A DNA stretch of 64,000 nucleotides from Clostridium sp. AT4 (GCF_001517625.2 NZ_LN999827.1:453348-517347), one strand, 5' to 3'; numbered from the stretch's first letter, positions 14,963 to 24,189 are shown. The notes: a model not told the origin generated them from the sequence alone. Numbers and translations: made by a program.

Positions 14963-15885
14963 CAGCGTCCACCATCCTCATCTGAATAATATACCCATTT
15001 CTTTTGACTCATAAAAGCTACCAAAGACAGTCCGCCTACTACTGTAAATAATACCCAAGCCTGAGCCGATGCCATTCCCATATCAAATTTAAGGAAAGCA
15101 TTGTTGTAAATCAGAAGCGAAATCAATGTAGTGGCTCCGTTTGGTCCTCCATTTGTGATAACATACGGACCGTTAAATTCCTGAAATGCCGCGCAAAGCT
15201 GTGTAATCAGGTTATAAAAAATAACCGGACTTATCATTGGAATTGTAATTTTAAAAAACTGCTTCCATTTGTTTGCTCCATCTATACTGGCCGCTTCATA
15301 CAGATCCCTGGGCACTCCTTTTAAGGCAGCGAGAAAAATAATCATAGAAGAACCAAATTGCCAAACTCTAAGAAGACAGATTAAAAACAACGCATATCCC
15401 GGATCTCCCAGCCATGATGGCCCTTCAATCCCCAAAACCATCAGCAGATTATTAATTACGCCCTGTTTCTGAAACAGAGCTTTCCATAATACAGCTACTG
15501 CAATAGAACCGCCTAAAACAGACGGAATATAGTAAGCGGTTCGAAAAAATCTTACCCCTTTTAAATTGAAGCAAAGAATATACGCTATAAACAATGCTGC
15601 CGTCAGTTTTAATGGCACTGTCAAAAATGCATATTTAAAGGTTATGGTTAAAACCTTCAGCATCTGAGGGTCTGTAAATATCTGCCTGTAATTGTCCAGA
15701 GTGTACCAATATGAGCTTTTCTGCAAATTCATATCTGTAAAACTGTAATATAAAGATGATAAAAACGGATATCCCTTAAACACCAAAAAACCAATCAGCC
15801 AGGGGACTGCATACAAAAATCCGATCCTCATCCTTCTTCTTTCCCTGGCAGAATACAAACTTTTGTTCTGTTTCTGTATTTTCAC
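14962..15885 (-). CDS. Carbohydrate ABC importer permease, MalF/UgpA-type
   Basis: A 307-residue inner-membrane permease with six hydrophobic segments and an EAA loop (YEAASIDGANKWKQFFKITIPMISPV) near residue 210. The start is taken as GTG at 15885, behind GAGGAGG; the longer in-frame ATG at 15951 would begin before an intergenic hairpin and lacks a ribosome site. It pairs with the permease at 14108-14962 and follows the binding protein. The closest relative in the window is the permease at 48428-49321. Confidence 0.9.
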   Translation of the reverse strand: MKIQKQNKSLYSARERRRMRIGFLYAVPWLIGFLVFKGYPFLSSLYYSFTDMNLQKSSYWYTLDNYRQIFTDPQMLKVLTITFKYAFLTVPLKLTAALFIAYILCFNLKGVRFFRTAYYIPSVLGGSIAVAVLWKALFQKQGVINNLLMVLGIEGPSWLGDPGYALFLICLLRVWQFGSSMIIFLAALKGVPRDLYEAASIDGANKWKQFFKITIPMISPVIFYNLITQLCAAFQEFNGPYVITNGGPNGATTLISLLIYNNAFLKFDMGMASAQAWVLFTVVGGLSLVAFMSQKKWVYYSDEDGGR

Positions 15886-15910
15886 ACCGATCCTCCTCTT
15901 AATTATGCAT

Positions 15911-15940
15911 GGTGGCACATCATATGATTGATGTGCCACC
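15911..15940 (-). terminator. Strong hairpin between binding-protein and permease genes
   Basis: GGTGGCACATCA and TGATGTGCCACC form a perfect 12-bp stem with a 6-base loop, 32 bases after the binding-protein stop. No T-run follows on the minus strand. It probably protects the upstream mRNA or allows partial readthrough. Confidence 0.7.
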
Positions 15941-15972
15941 AACACCTGCATAATACCCGGTTTTATTCTGTA

Positions 15973-17349
15973 CTATTTGGACATTTTGGCATTCATGCCA
16001 TCCAGAAGCATTTTAGCTGCCCCCTTAGCATCTGTCTCTCCATATGCAAATGCATTAAATACTTTATCGTATAAGCCTTCTGTTGTCGCCTTGTACTCGC
16101 TGCACTCGAAATACTCATCCATCGGGAATGTATTATCTTCAAGAGCATACTCTGTTGCCATTTTAGTCAGCTCATCCACATTTCCAGATGCTTCCAAAGC
16201 TTCCAGACCTGCTTTCGAATAAGGGATTCCTCTTTCATTTGCCATAAGAGCTACACCCTCAGGATCGTTTAACATGAACTCAAGAAGAGCGGCTGCTTCC
16301 TTGGGATATTTACAGGTTTTGGTAATTCCGAATGTCATAGATGCTCTGAACATACCGCCTTTATGCGGGAATCCTTCAAACATATGGGAAGTTACCATAG
16401 CCTCCGGATTAGGAAGAGCAGCCTTGGGATTTGCAGAGGATGTATTCCATGTGTATACGCCTGCCCATTTTCCCCCTGTCCATACTGGCGACTGCTCAAC
16501 AGGATTGGCTGCATTATCTGCAATCATCTGCAGAGTGGGAATTACATGGGCTTCCTCCAGAGACTGAATCATCTCAAAGCCTTCTGCAATTTCCTCCTCG
16601 GTATAATTGCACTGATTGCCTGTTACCCACTCTTTTCCATACTTTGACTCAAGATACCATACCATGAATAAAGAGCGATCCAACGTATTAAGCATCATTG
16701 GATAATATTCATCACCCAGCTTTTCTTTAAAGGCAGAGCCGGATGCCAAAAGATCATCCCATGTTTTCGGAATAGGAACTCCTGCCTGATCAAACGTATC
16801 TTTATTCCAGAACATCACTCTAGCTGCCATGGAAACCGGAACCGCCCTCAGTTCCCCGTCTACTGTATAGGGTTCAAGGTTTTCAAACTGGCTCAAATCC
16901 AGATAATCGGACAGCTGATTTAAGTCGTAGAAAACTTCTCCATCTCCGCCAAACATAGTATGCCAGAACGGCCCCATCTGCACAATATCGTCTGCCTTTC
17001 CCTGAGAAAACGCCAGTCCCATTTTAGATTCCCAACCAGTCCATCCGCCAAAGCTTGATTCCACCTTAATATTGGGATATTTTTTCATGAATGCCTCGAT
17101 TGCCTTCTGCGTAGCTTCATGACGGCTTTCTCCTCCCCACCAGCTGATAGTAAGGGTTATGTCCTCTGTGGTAAGTCCCTCTTCCCCTGCTGCTTCCGAC
17201 GTCTCCACATTTGCTGCCGCAGCCTCACTGGTCTTTGCCTCACTCTCTTCGCTTCCCGGCTTTACCGCCTTACCGGCACAGGCTGTCATAGACATTGCCA
17301 TTGATGCAGTTAATACTGCTGCCATAGATTTCTTTAATAATTTTCTCAT
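15973..17349 (-). CDS. Extracellular sugar-binding lipoprotein (family 1 SBP)
   Basis: A 458-residue binding lipoprotein. Residues 1-24 are a lipoprotein signal peptide with Cys in MSMTACAG, followed by a Glu/Ala-rich linker. The mature part opens with TISWWGGESRHEATQKAIEAFMKKYPNIKV, a pattern shared with the binding protein at 49717-51075 and with oligosaccharide-binding proteins of this class. ATG at 17349 follows AGGAGG with 8-base spacing; a longer in-frame start at 17397 has no support. It sits between the glycosidase-like gene and the two permeases. Substrate unknown; a plant-derived oligosaccharide is inferred. Confidence 0.9.
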   Translation of the reverse strand: MRKLLKKSMAAVLTASMAMSMTACAGKAVKPGSEESEAKTSEAAAANVETSEAAGEEGLTTEDITLTISWWGGESRHEATQKAIEAFMKKYPNIKVESSFGGWTGWESKMGLAFSQGKADDIVQMGPFWHTMFGGDGEVFYDLNQLSDYLDLSQFENLEPYTVDGELRAVPVSMAARVMFWNKDTFDQAGVPIPKTWDDLLASGSAFKEKLGDEYYPMMLNTLDRSLFMVWYLESKYGKEWVTGNQCNYTEEEIAEGFEMIQSLEEAHVIPTLQMIADNAANPVEQSPVWTGGKWAGVYTWNTSSANPKAALPNPEAMVTSHMFEGFPHKGGMFRASMTFGITKTCKYPKEAAALLEFMLNDPEGVALMANERGIPYSKAGLEALEASGNVDELTKMATEYALEDNTFPMDEYFECSEYKATTEGLYDKVFNAFAYGETDAKGAAKMLLDGMNAKMSK

Positions 17350-17397
17350 TGAAATAACCTCCTGCTTTATCTCTTTGCGGACATTCTGATTCCGCAT

Positions 17398-19431
17398 TTA
17401 ATACAACGCTTTAATCCCTTCTGCCCGTACTGTCCAGTTTTCAGGAAAACCCGGCATTTTTTTTCCACAGCCTCTGTAACCGGCTGCCATCATGGCCAGA
17501 GCATAGAGAAATGATCCATTACCCGGAAGGTACAAAGGAAGATCCTTCCTGTATCCCTGTTTATTGTGACCGTTTAATACATATTCATTTTTCTGTGTAT
17601 CTTTCAAAAGAATATCTACAGCCAGATCCCCCAGATCCAGACGAACGGCTGTCATTGCCATTACGGCAAAATCCCACCCCCAGGCAGTGTTAAAATCCCA
17701 GACCTCGAGAACCTTCTGAAGCGTCCGTTCTACCGTTTCCCGATCCAGGCGGTCGCCCCTGAGTATTCCACAGGCCATCAGCATGGACGGATGATCCTTT
17801 GCGTGATTTATATAAGTATCGGCACCATTCTCATGGGCAAGATAAACTCCCTCCGCAGATGCCGGAAGCGCCATAGCCTCGCTTACCATCCCCCATCTGC
17901 TGTTCCCCTTTCTTCCAGAACGCTTTGCCCATTCATCAGCAATATTCAAAGCTTCTCTCCAGTATTCCAATTCAAATACCGGATTAAGAGTTGTTTCCGG
18001 ATCGTGAGTTTCCTGTACCGGAATCAGCGGAGGCCGCAGCTCATATACGTTTTTCTCACTGTTCCATTCTGCAAAATCTGCCATAAAATCAGCGGTTTCT
18101 CTGACAATTCCATAATATTTTTCCACCAGCTCTTCAGATGGTTCTGACTGATAAAGCAATTCCAGCATAAAAATAATGTGGGGCTGCTGCCAGATCAACA
18201 GCGGAGCAATCGGAGATGGCGAATCTTCTCCATCACAGCCTACCATCTTGGGCCAGCGTATCCCCTTATATCCGTTTCTCTCCGCATTTTCTTTTGCTTC
18301 ATCCCGGTGCTCTATGTACCATTCAAAGGATTTTTCAAGCAGTCTCCCCTGAGAATAGGCCGGTAGAAAAGCGCTATGCCAAAAATGCATCTCAAGATGA
18401 AACTTACCGTACCAGCTGTTGCAGCTCAATCCCGTTTCAGCCGGCGGAAGGCTTCCTGTGCATTGCAGCCGAAGAAGATACAATGAAAGAATTTCCCTGC
18501 GCTCCAGTTCATGAGCTCTGGTATCCTGTGTTTCCCCAAAATCAATCAGGCCGGTATTTTCCCAGTAATCCCTCCAAAACACTTCGCTTTCTTCACAGCA
18601 CTTATTAAATGTCGCGAACTGCCTGGGCACTGCGCGGTCAGTTAAAATAGTGATCTCCGCTTTTGCTGCATCAAATCGAATTGAGAAACGATGTTCCTCC
18701 TCCTGTATCATCTGCGCTCCATCCAGTTCTATCATAACCTGATACAGTAAATCATCCATAACACGATTTATCAGATACCGTTTTTCTCCAAGAGAAACCA
18801 GATAGCTTCCATGTCTGGATGGAGAAGTCCAGTCCGAACCTGTTATATCCGGAGAACCGTAGGGAAATTCCAGTTCCAGGCTCATATTTTTTTTCAACGA
18901 TTCCCCTGCTTCTATCCTCAGTCCAAGCCGGTTGCTGTTTCCGCTGCATACAGTCTGTACCTTTACCGCTTCCCTGCTGAGCTGAAAACAGCTATTTAAA
19001 ATACCCGTATACAAATCCAGTTCCTGATGGACCTCTGTAATCTGCCCCGAGGAAATCCTTCGTCCATTTACCCGGAACCCCAAACGGTAAAGATTTATCT
19101 TATGAGGATTTTTTCTCAGCCAGTCATAAACCTTCTCGTTCTTCTCCGTTTTTTTCACCGGATAGCGAAATGTACGTCCTTCGCGTTTATAGGAAGTCAT
19201 CTCCAGATCTTTAAGACTGTACACACGTCCATGGTCACTCTCTGTATGCCATCCAAAATTTCCCATTGTACAAAGAGGAAATGCATCTCTATACTCTTCA
19301 TACAATGTTTGAACTCCCGTTACATCCGCTGTAAAAACGAACTCTCCATTCCCCACGGAAAGCGGAGAATCATATGCTGGTTCGTACAATATTATGTTGT
19401 GTTTTTTTATCAATTTATATCGGTTTATCAT
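17398..19431 (-). CDS. Glycosidase-like protein with (alpha/alpha)6-barrel, GH65-related
   Basis: A 677-residue protein without signal peptide, so probably cytosolic. It opens with a DSPLSVGNGEFVFTADVTG motif followed by a beta-rich N-terminal domain. The C-terminal half, from about residue 310, has the alternating helices and motifs (WYGKFHLEMHFWHSAF near 345, GWDFAVMAMTAVRL near 600) of six-hairpin glycosidases such as GH65/GH95-like proteins. It leads the operon with a sugar importer and AraC regulator, which suggests that it cleaves the imported oligosaccharide. No Shine-Dalgarno sequence precedes its ATG, which is odd for this window. The exact family and substrate are not resolved. Confidence 0.7.
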   Translation of the reverse strand: MINRYKLIKKHNIILYEPAYDSPLSVGNGEFVFTADVTGVQTLYEEYRDAFPLCTMGNFGWHTESDHGRVYSLKDLEMTSYKREGRTFRYPVKKTEKNEKVYDWLRKNPHKINLYRLGFRVNGRRISSGQITEVHQELDLYTGILNSCFQLSREAVKVQTVCSGNSNRLGLRIEAGESLKKNMSLELEFPYGSPDITGSDWTSPSRHGSYLVSLGEKRYLINRVMDDLLYQVMIELDGAQMIQEEEHRFSIRFDAAKAEITILTDRAVPRQFATFNKCCEESEVFWRDYWENTGLIDFGETQDTRAHELERREILSLYLLRLQCTGSLPPAETGLSCNSWYGKFHLEMHFWHSAFLPAYSQGRLLEKSFEWYIEHRDEAKENAERNGYKGIRWPKMVGCDGEDSPSPIAPLLIWQQPHIIFMLELLYQSEPSEELVEKYYGIVRETADFMADFAEWNSEKNVYELRPPLIPVQETHDPETTLNPVFELEYWREALNIADEWAKRSGRKGNSRWGMVSEAMALPASAEGVYLAHENGADTYINHAKDHPSMLMACGILRGDRLDRETVERTLQKVLEVWDFNTAWGWDFAVMAMTAVRLDLGDLAVDILLKDTQKNEYVLNGHNKQGYRKDLPLYLPGNGSFLYALAMMAAGYRGCGKKMPGFPENWTVRAEGIKALY

Positions 19432-19586
19432 CTATTTTTTAGAGTTTTTTACTGTTTTCTCTTTCCTTTCTTTGTTTCCATTAGTATATATCGTCATTTT
19501 TATTTTTTCAATATTCCCGCCTCATTGTGGCCCAATACTGAAAATCCGCATCAAATTCAAACTATATTTACTGCCTCTTTCCAAAA

Positions 19587-19624
19587 AAAGAACGGTCATT
19601 TTCACAAAAGAAAAGCCGTTCTTT
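19587..19624 (-). terminator. Terminator after rpiB
   Basis: AAAGAACGG (19587-19595) pairs with CCGTTCTTT (19616-19624); on the minus strand the stem runs straight into seven T residues. It ends the lactonase-aroC-rpiB unit. The remaining AT-rich stretch to 19431 shows no clear promoter for the downstream operon. Confidence 0.85.
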
Positions 19625-19665
19625 CCAACACTCAGAAGAAAATCTCTGCCTGTATATTTCTGATT

Positions 19666-20112
19666 TTACCGATTCTCAATCTCCATCAGCATATTCACCC
19701 GTCTCTCATGTCTGCCGCCTTCAAACTCAGCGTCCAGCCATGCTTCGGTGATCATCTTTGCCATCTCGCTTCCCACTACTCTGGCGCCAAAGGCAAGGAC
19801 GTTGCTGTTATTGTGCATACGGGACAGCTTTGCGCTGTAGGGTTCGCTGCATACACAGGCGCGCACGCCCTTTACCTTATTAGCTGCCAGTGAAATGCCT
19901 ACGCCGGTGCCGCAGATCACGATACCCAGATCTGCTTCTTTGGAAGCCACAGCCCGTCCTACCTTTTCACCATATACAGGGTAATCGCAGCTTTCTGTAG
20001 AATTGGTACCCAAATCAATAACCTCGTAGCCTTTTCCCTCTACAAACTCCTTAATAATATTTTTAAGCTCAATGGCTGTATGGTCGTTTCCCATTGCAAT
20101 TTTCATTTTCAT
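19666..20112 (-). CDS. rpiB: Ribose-5-phosphate isomerase B
   Basis: A 148-residue cytosolic enzyme interconverting ribose-5-phosphate and ribulose-5-phosphate in the pentose phosphate pathway. Family motifs: GNDHTAIELK at the start, ICGTGVGISLAANKVKGVRAC with the catalytic Cys near residue 67, and MHNNSNVLAFGAR near 98. The ATG at 20112 overlaps the aroC stop (ATGA) and follows GAGGAG; a second ATG two codons in is possible. It closes a three-gene unit with the lactonase and aroC. Confidence 0.95.
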   Translation of the reverse strand: MKMKIAMGNDHTAIELKNIIKEFVEGKGYEVIDLGTNSTESCDYPVYGEKVGRAVASKEADLGIVICGTGVGISLAANKVKGVRACVCSEPYSAKLSRMHNNSNVLAFGARVVGSEMAKMITEAWLDAEFEGGRHERRVNMLMEIENR

Positions 20113-21224
20113 TTTCTCCTCATTCTCTCAAAAAATTCCTCCATCCGGTCAAGCCGGGAGGTCATGGACATAAGCAGCAGATCTGCCGCAGTAAGCGCTG
20201 CCATGGCTTCTGCCACCACAACTGCCCTTGGAACGATAATGGGATCGTGACGTCCATGGATCTCGATCTCCCGTTCTTTCCCGCTCCGGTCCACCGTGGA
20301 CTGAGGCTGGGCAATGGACGGAGTAGGCTTAAAGGCCGCCCGTATTACAACCGGGCTGGAATCGCTCATCCCTCCCAGGACGCCACCGGAGTGATTGGTT
20401 CGCTTGGCCGGGTGGCCCGCACTGTCAATGCAGAAGCTGTCGTTATCCTGTGAACCGGTGGATACTGCCGCCTCAAATCCGTCTCCGATCTCAACGCCTT
20501 TCACTGCTCCAATGGACATCATGGCTTTTGCCAGAGCCGCATCCAGCTTGTCAAACACCGGCTCTCCCACGCCTGCGGGAAGCCCCTCGATCACACACTC
20601 TACCACACCGCCGCAGGAATCCCTTCGAGCCATCATATCCTCTAAATAACTCTCTGCTTCCTTTGCCGCAATGTCATCAGGCATATAAAGACGGTTTTCC
20701 CACATTTTGGAAATCTCCATCCGGGACCGGTCGATGCTTACAGGGCCGATTGCGCTGGTATAAGCAAAAACCCTTACCCCAAGGCGCTCCAGAAGCTTTG
20801 CGGCCACTGCTCCGGCTGCTACCCGGCCAATGGTCTCCCGTCCGGAGGAACGGCCGCCTCCTCTGTAATCCCTGAAGCCATACTTTTGATCAAAGGTGAA
20901 ATCTGCATGACCGGGGCGGTATACATCCATGATATTGCTGTAATCGTGGGATCTCTGGTCTGTATTCCGCACCTCCAGGGCAATCGGCGTTCCGGTTGTC
21001 TTTCCTTCAAAGACGCCAGAAAGGATTTCCACCTGATCGCCCTCCTGTCTGGCTGTGGTAAAGCGGCTCTGCCCCGGCTTTCTCCGGTCTAAATATCTCT
21101 GAATATCTTCTTCATCTAAGGGCAGACCTGCCGGACAGCCGTCTATGACCACGCCAATGCCCTTTCCATGGGACTCTCCCCAGGTGCTGACGCGAAAAAG
21201 CGTCCCGTAAATTGAACCCGCCAT
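20109..21224 (-). CDS. aroC: Chorismate synthase
   Basis: A 371-residue enzyme of full family length that converts EPSP to chorismate, the last shared step of aromatic biosynthesis, using reduced FMN. Signatures visible are STWGESHGKGIGVVIDGCPAG at the N-terminus, RRKPGQSRFTTARQEGD, the GGGRSSGRETIGRVAAGA block near residue 125, and the late HDPIIVPRAVVVAEAM. ATG at 21224 follows GGAG. It lies 2 bases after the lactonase gene and overlaps rpiB by 4 bases. No other shikimate gene is in the window, so its pairing with pentose-phosphate genes is notable: erythrose-4-phosphate links the two pathways. Confidence 0.97.
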   Translation of the reverse strand: MAGSIYGTLFRVSTWGESHGKGIGVVIDGCPAGLPLDEEDIQRYLDRRKPGQSRFTTARQEGDQVEILSGVFEGKTTGTPIALEVRNTDQRSHDYSNIMDVYRPGHADFTFDQKYGFRDYRGGGRSSGRETIGRVAAGAVAAKLLERLGVRVFAYTSAIGPVSIDRSRMEISKMWENRLYMPDDIAAKEAESYLEDMMARRDSCGGVVECVIEGLPAGVGEPVFDKLDAALAKAMMSIGAVKGVEIGDGFEAAVSTGSQDNDSFCIDSAGHPAKRTNHSGGVLGGMSDSSPVVIRAAFKPTPSIAQPQSTVDRSGKEREIEIHGRHDPIIVPRAVVVAEAMAALTAADLLLMSMTSRLDRMEEFFERMRRK

Positions 21225-21226
21225 GA

Positions 21227-22285
21227 CTAATCTCCAATCTTTACAATCGCACAGCAGTTTGGTTCATTAACCGGAATGCTTCTTCCGCTCATGACCAGAA
21301 GTCCCTTCTCATAGTCTACCTTAAAGAAGGAAATGCTGCCGCTGTCATGGTTAATGGACGCAATATGCTTCCCATCCGGGAAAACAGCCACGTCCTTAGG
21401 ATATTCGCCGCTGATCGGCAGGCAGCAGATCATGGAAAGAAGTCCTGTTTCCTCATCCCTGCTGTAGATACTTACCGTATTCTCTCCCGCATTGGTGCAG
21501 TAAACATACTTCTCATCCCAGGACATACGCATCGCGCAGGCTGCCGTAAGATTGCCCGGATTTTTCGTCGAGGTAGTAGAAATCGTCTGGATCTTCTCGA
21601 TTACGGGAGCTCTGTCCCCTGTTTCATAAGTAAATACATCAATTACATTTTTAAGCTCGTACATCAGATAAAGGAAGCGTCCGTCCCTGCTGAACCGGAA
21701 ATGTCTGGGCGCAGATTCCAGGTCGCAGCGGATGGCGTCTACCTGAACCATCTTCTGCTCCTTATCATTAAAGCGGTAAATCTTTACCTGATCCACTCCG
21801 TTGTCCACACTGAGGATGTATTTATTGTCCGGCATCCGGCGGGTGCATGTCACGTGAGGGCGGAAATTACGCTCTGCCACGCTTCCATATCCTTTATCAT
21901 ATACACCGTCCACGATCCCCCCTACAGAGCCGTCTTTGTTCAAGCTCAGGATCGTGGTCTTTCCGTCATGATAACCGGATACGAAGATAAACTTGTCCTC
22001 CAGATCGCTGCACAGATGACAGCCCCTCATTCCGCGGATGGGCGCGCTGTTTAAACGCGCCAGGGCGCCGTTCTGCAGGATCCGGAAAGACACCACTCCT
22101 TCATCGGCAATGGAATACAATGTCTTTCCATCGCTGGAGGCAATTACATAGGAAGAATTATTTACCTCCATCTCGCAGCGCTCCTTAAACGTTCCCTTCT
22201 CCACATCTACGTCAAATACTGTGATTCCCTTTGCTTTCCCGGTATAGGAGTAGGATCCCACATATGCCATATATCTGCCGCTCAT
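21227..22285 (-). CDS. Lactonase-family seven-bladed beta-propeller (6-phosphogluconolactonase-like)
   Basis: A 352-residue protein of the lactonase (Pgl/YbhE) propeller family. Repeating blades are seen as SDGKTLYSI, SRDGRFLYLMYELKN, SWDEKYVYCTNAGENTVSIYSRD and FPDGKHIASINHDSGSISFF, with the typical N-terminal YVGSYSYTGKAKGITVFDVD. Family members hydrolyse 6-phosphogluconolactone in the oxidative pentose phosphate pathway, though many are uncharacterised. ATG at 22285 follows AGGAGG. Its neighbours rpiB and aroC support a pentose-phosphate role. No glucose-6-phosphate dehydrogenase is nearby. Confidence 0.8.
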   Translation of the reverse strand: MSGRYMAYVGSYSYTGKAKGITVFDVDVEKGTFKERCEMEVNNSSYVIASSDGKTLYSIADEGVVSFRILQNGALARLNSAPIRGMRGCHLCSDLEDKFIFVSGYHDGKTTILSLNKDGSVGGIVDGVYDKGYGSVAERNFRPHVTCTRRMPDNKYILSVDNGVDQVKIYRFNDKEQKMVQVDAIRCDLESAPRHFRFSRDGRFLYLMYELKNVIDVFTYETGDRAPVIEKIQTISTTSTKNPGNLTAACAMRMSWDEKYVYCTNAGENTVSIYSRDEETGLLSMICCLPISGEYPKDVAVFPDGKHIASINHDSGSISFFKVDYEKGLLVMSGRSIPVNEPNCCAIVKIGD

Positions 22286-22381
22286 ACCTGTATTTACCTC
22301 CTGAATATAAGTCCGATTTTGTTAAAACCTATCATATCATAATTTTTATTATTTGTTAACCGCTAACTTTCAGAAAAGGTA

Positions 22382-22409
22382 TTGACACCTGATTTATTTC
22401 ATGTATAAT
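22382..22409 (+). promoter_or_regulatory. Promoter of the XRE-cupin/pot region
   Basis: TTGACA (22382-22387), 16-base spacer, TATAAT (22404-22409), giving a leader of about 97 bases before the ATG at 22514. Two palindromic repeats lie just downstream. Confidence 0.85.
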
Positions 22410-22421
22410 GAAATTCGCCTT

Positions 22422-22476
22422 GTTTATTATTACTAAACTTTTTGATTATTTATATATTGGGTTAGTATTGCTAAAC
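22422..22476. promoter_or_regulatory. Two operator-like palindromes downstream of the -10 box
   Basis: GTTTATTATTACTAAAC (22422-22438) and GTTAGTATTGCTAAAC (22461-22476) are imperfect palindromes sharing the CTAAAC half; the longer block CTAAACTTTTTG is a perfect direct repeat at 22433-22444 and 22471-22482. Such TTTAG/CTAAA palindromes resemble sites of XRE-cupin (PuuR-like) repressors, and the regulator gene starts 38 bases later, suggesting autoregulation. Confidence 0.65.
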
Positions 22477-22513
22477 TTTTTGTATATTTTGCAGCCGTGC
22501 AGGGAGGAATTGT

Positions 22514-23047
22514 ATGGATATCGGAAACAGACTGAAGGAGCTTCGTGTCTTAAAGGGACTGACTCAGGAGGAGCTGGCCGACCGCTCGGAGCTTTCCAAG
22601 GGGTTTATCTCTCAGCTGGAACGCAATCTGACCTCTCCCTCTATCGCTACTCTGATGGATATTCTCCAGTGTCTGGGAACTTCTATCGGGGAGTTTTTTA
22701 CGGAAGAGCCTGAGGAACAGATCGTATTCGGCACTCAGGACTACTTTGAAAAAGTAGATCCTGAATACAACAATGAAATCAAATGGATCATTCCCAATGC
22801 TCAGAAAAACACCATGGAACCCATTCTCTTAACGCTCAAAGCCGGCGGTTCTACCTACCCGGATACACCTCATGAGGGAGAAGAATTCGGCTATATTCTG
22901 AAGGGTTCTGTTTCCATCCATCTGGGAAAAAAGACATACCATGCCAAAAAGGGAGAATCCTTCTATTACACAGCAGATAAAAAACACTATCTTTCAAGCA
23001 AAAACGGCGCCATGCTCATCTGGGTAAGTTCACCTCCCAGTTTTTAA
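22514..23047 (+). CDS. XRE-family regulator with C-terminal cupin (polyamine-responsive, PuuR-like)
   Basis: A 177-residue DNA-binding protein. Residues 1-65 are an XRE helix-turn-helix (GNRLKELRVLKGLTQEELADRSELSKGFISQLERNLTSPSI); residues 105-175 form a cupin (PHEGEEFGYILKGSVSIHLGKKTYHAKKGESFYYTADKKHYL) likely to bind a small effector. ATG at 22514 follows GGGAGG with good spacing. It lies 65 bases before potA and is the standard arrangement for polyamine-importer regulators in Firmicutes. It probably represses or senses spermidine/putrescine through the cupin. Confidence 0.88.
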   Translation: MDIGNRLKELRVLKGLTQEELADRSELSKGFISQLERNLTSPSIATLMDILQCLGTSIGEFFTEEPEEQIVFGTQDYFEKVDPEYNNEIKWIIPNAQKNTMEPILLTLKAGGSTYPDTPHEGEEFGYILKGSVSIHLGKKTYHAKKGESFYYTADKKHYLSSKNGAMLIWVSSPPSF

Positions 23048-23112
23048 TACGGCCTCCGTTGTAAAAAAGACAATGTTATGACCCACTTCACTTTATAAAG
23101 GAGAAAAGACAA

Positions 23113-24189
23113 ATGAGCCAGCCATTGATTGATTTACAGCACATCTCAAAAAGCTTTGACGGCGAGCTGATCCTGGATGATCTGAATCTCTCCATCAAGG
23201 AAAACAGCTTCGTCACCTTACTTGGCCCCAGCGGCTGCGGAAAGACCACTACTCTGCGTATCCTGGGAGGCTTTACCAGTCCCGATACCGGAAAGGTTCT
23301 CTTTGATGGTCAGGATATCACAAAGCTTCCGCCCAACAAGCGGCAGTTAAATACGGTTTTTCAGAAATATGCCCTGTTTCCTCATATGAGCATTGCGGAC
23401 AATATTGCCTTTGGCCTGAAAATAAAAAACAAGCCCAAAAGCTATATTGATGACAAAATCCGCTACGCATTAAAGCTGGTCAATCTCTCCGGCTACGAAA
23501 AGCGCGATGTAACCTCTCTCTCCGGCGGTCAGCAGCAGCGTATTGCCATTGCAAGAGCCATTGTAAACGAACCGAGAGTGCTGCTCCTTGACGAGCCTCT
23601 GGGCGCTCTGGATTTAAAGCTGCGCCAGGATATGCAGTATGAACTGATCCGCCTGAAAAATGAGCTTGGCATCACTTTTATCTATGTAACCCACGATCAG
23701 GAAGAGGCTCTTACCATGTCAGACACCATTGTTGTTATGAACCAGGGCTATATCCAGCAGATGGGATCTCCGGAGCAGATCTACAATGAGCCGGAAAATG
23801 CCTTTGTAGCCGACTTTATCGGCGAAAGCAACATCGTCCACGGCATCATGCTTCAGGACGAGCTGGTTGAGATCTTTGGGGCAAAATTTGCCTGTGTGGA
23901 TAAGGGCTTTGGCACAAATAAGCCAGTGGATGTCGTGATCCGTCCTGAAGATATCGACCTTGTAGAACCGGAAAAGGGCACGCTTGTCGGCACAGTGACC
24001 CATCTGATCTTCAAGGGTGTTCACTATGAGATGGAAGTTACTACCCCGGACGGCTTTGAGTGGCTGGTTCACTCCACTGATATGTTCCCCGTTGGAAAGC
24101 AGGTGGGAATCCATGTAGATCCCTTTGATATCCAGATCATGAACAAGCCTGCGTCTGAGGATGAGGAGGCGCTGGGAGTCGATGAATAA
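23113..24189 (+). CDS. potA: Spermidine/putrescine ABC importer ATPase
   Basis: A 358-residue cytosolic ATPase. The ABC domain has Walker [10 protein letters not shown] near residue 39, the Q-loop, signature LSGGQQQR near 137, Walker [12 protein letters not shown] and the switch His. The last 120 residues form the regulatory TOBE domain ([11 protein letters not shown]). ATG at 23113 follows AAAGGAG. It overlaps potB by 8 bases, showing translational coupling. With PotB, PotC and the PotD proteins it imports polyamines. Confidence 0.94.
   Translation: MSQPLIDLQHISKSFDGELILDDLNLSIKENSFVTLLGPSGCGKTTTLRILGGFTSPDTGKVLFDGQDITKLPPNKRQLNTVFQKYALFPHMSIADNIAFGLKIKNKPKSYIDDKIRYALKLVNLSGYEKRDVTSLSGGQQQRIAIARAIVNEPRVLLLDEPLGALDLKLRQDMQYELIRLKNELGITFIYVTHDQEEALTMSDTIVVMNQGYIQQMGSPEQIYNEPENAFVADFIGESNIVHGIMLQDELVEIFGAKFACVDKGFGTNKPVDVVIRPEDIDLVEPEKGTLVGTVTHLIFKGVHYEMEVTTPDGFEWLVHSTDMFPVGKQVGIHVDPFDIQIMNKPASEDEEALGVDE

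Noticed and set aside
19667-22054. Long open frames on the plus strand opposite aroC and the lactonase gene
   Set aside because: They have no ribosome sites or family motifs and mirror the codon pattern of the genuine minus-strand genes.
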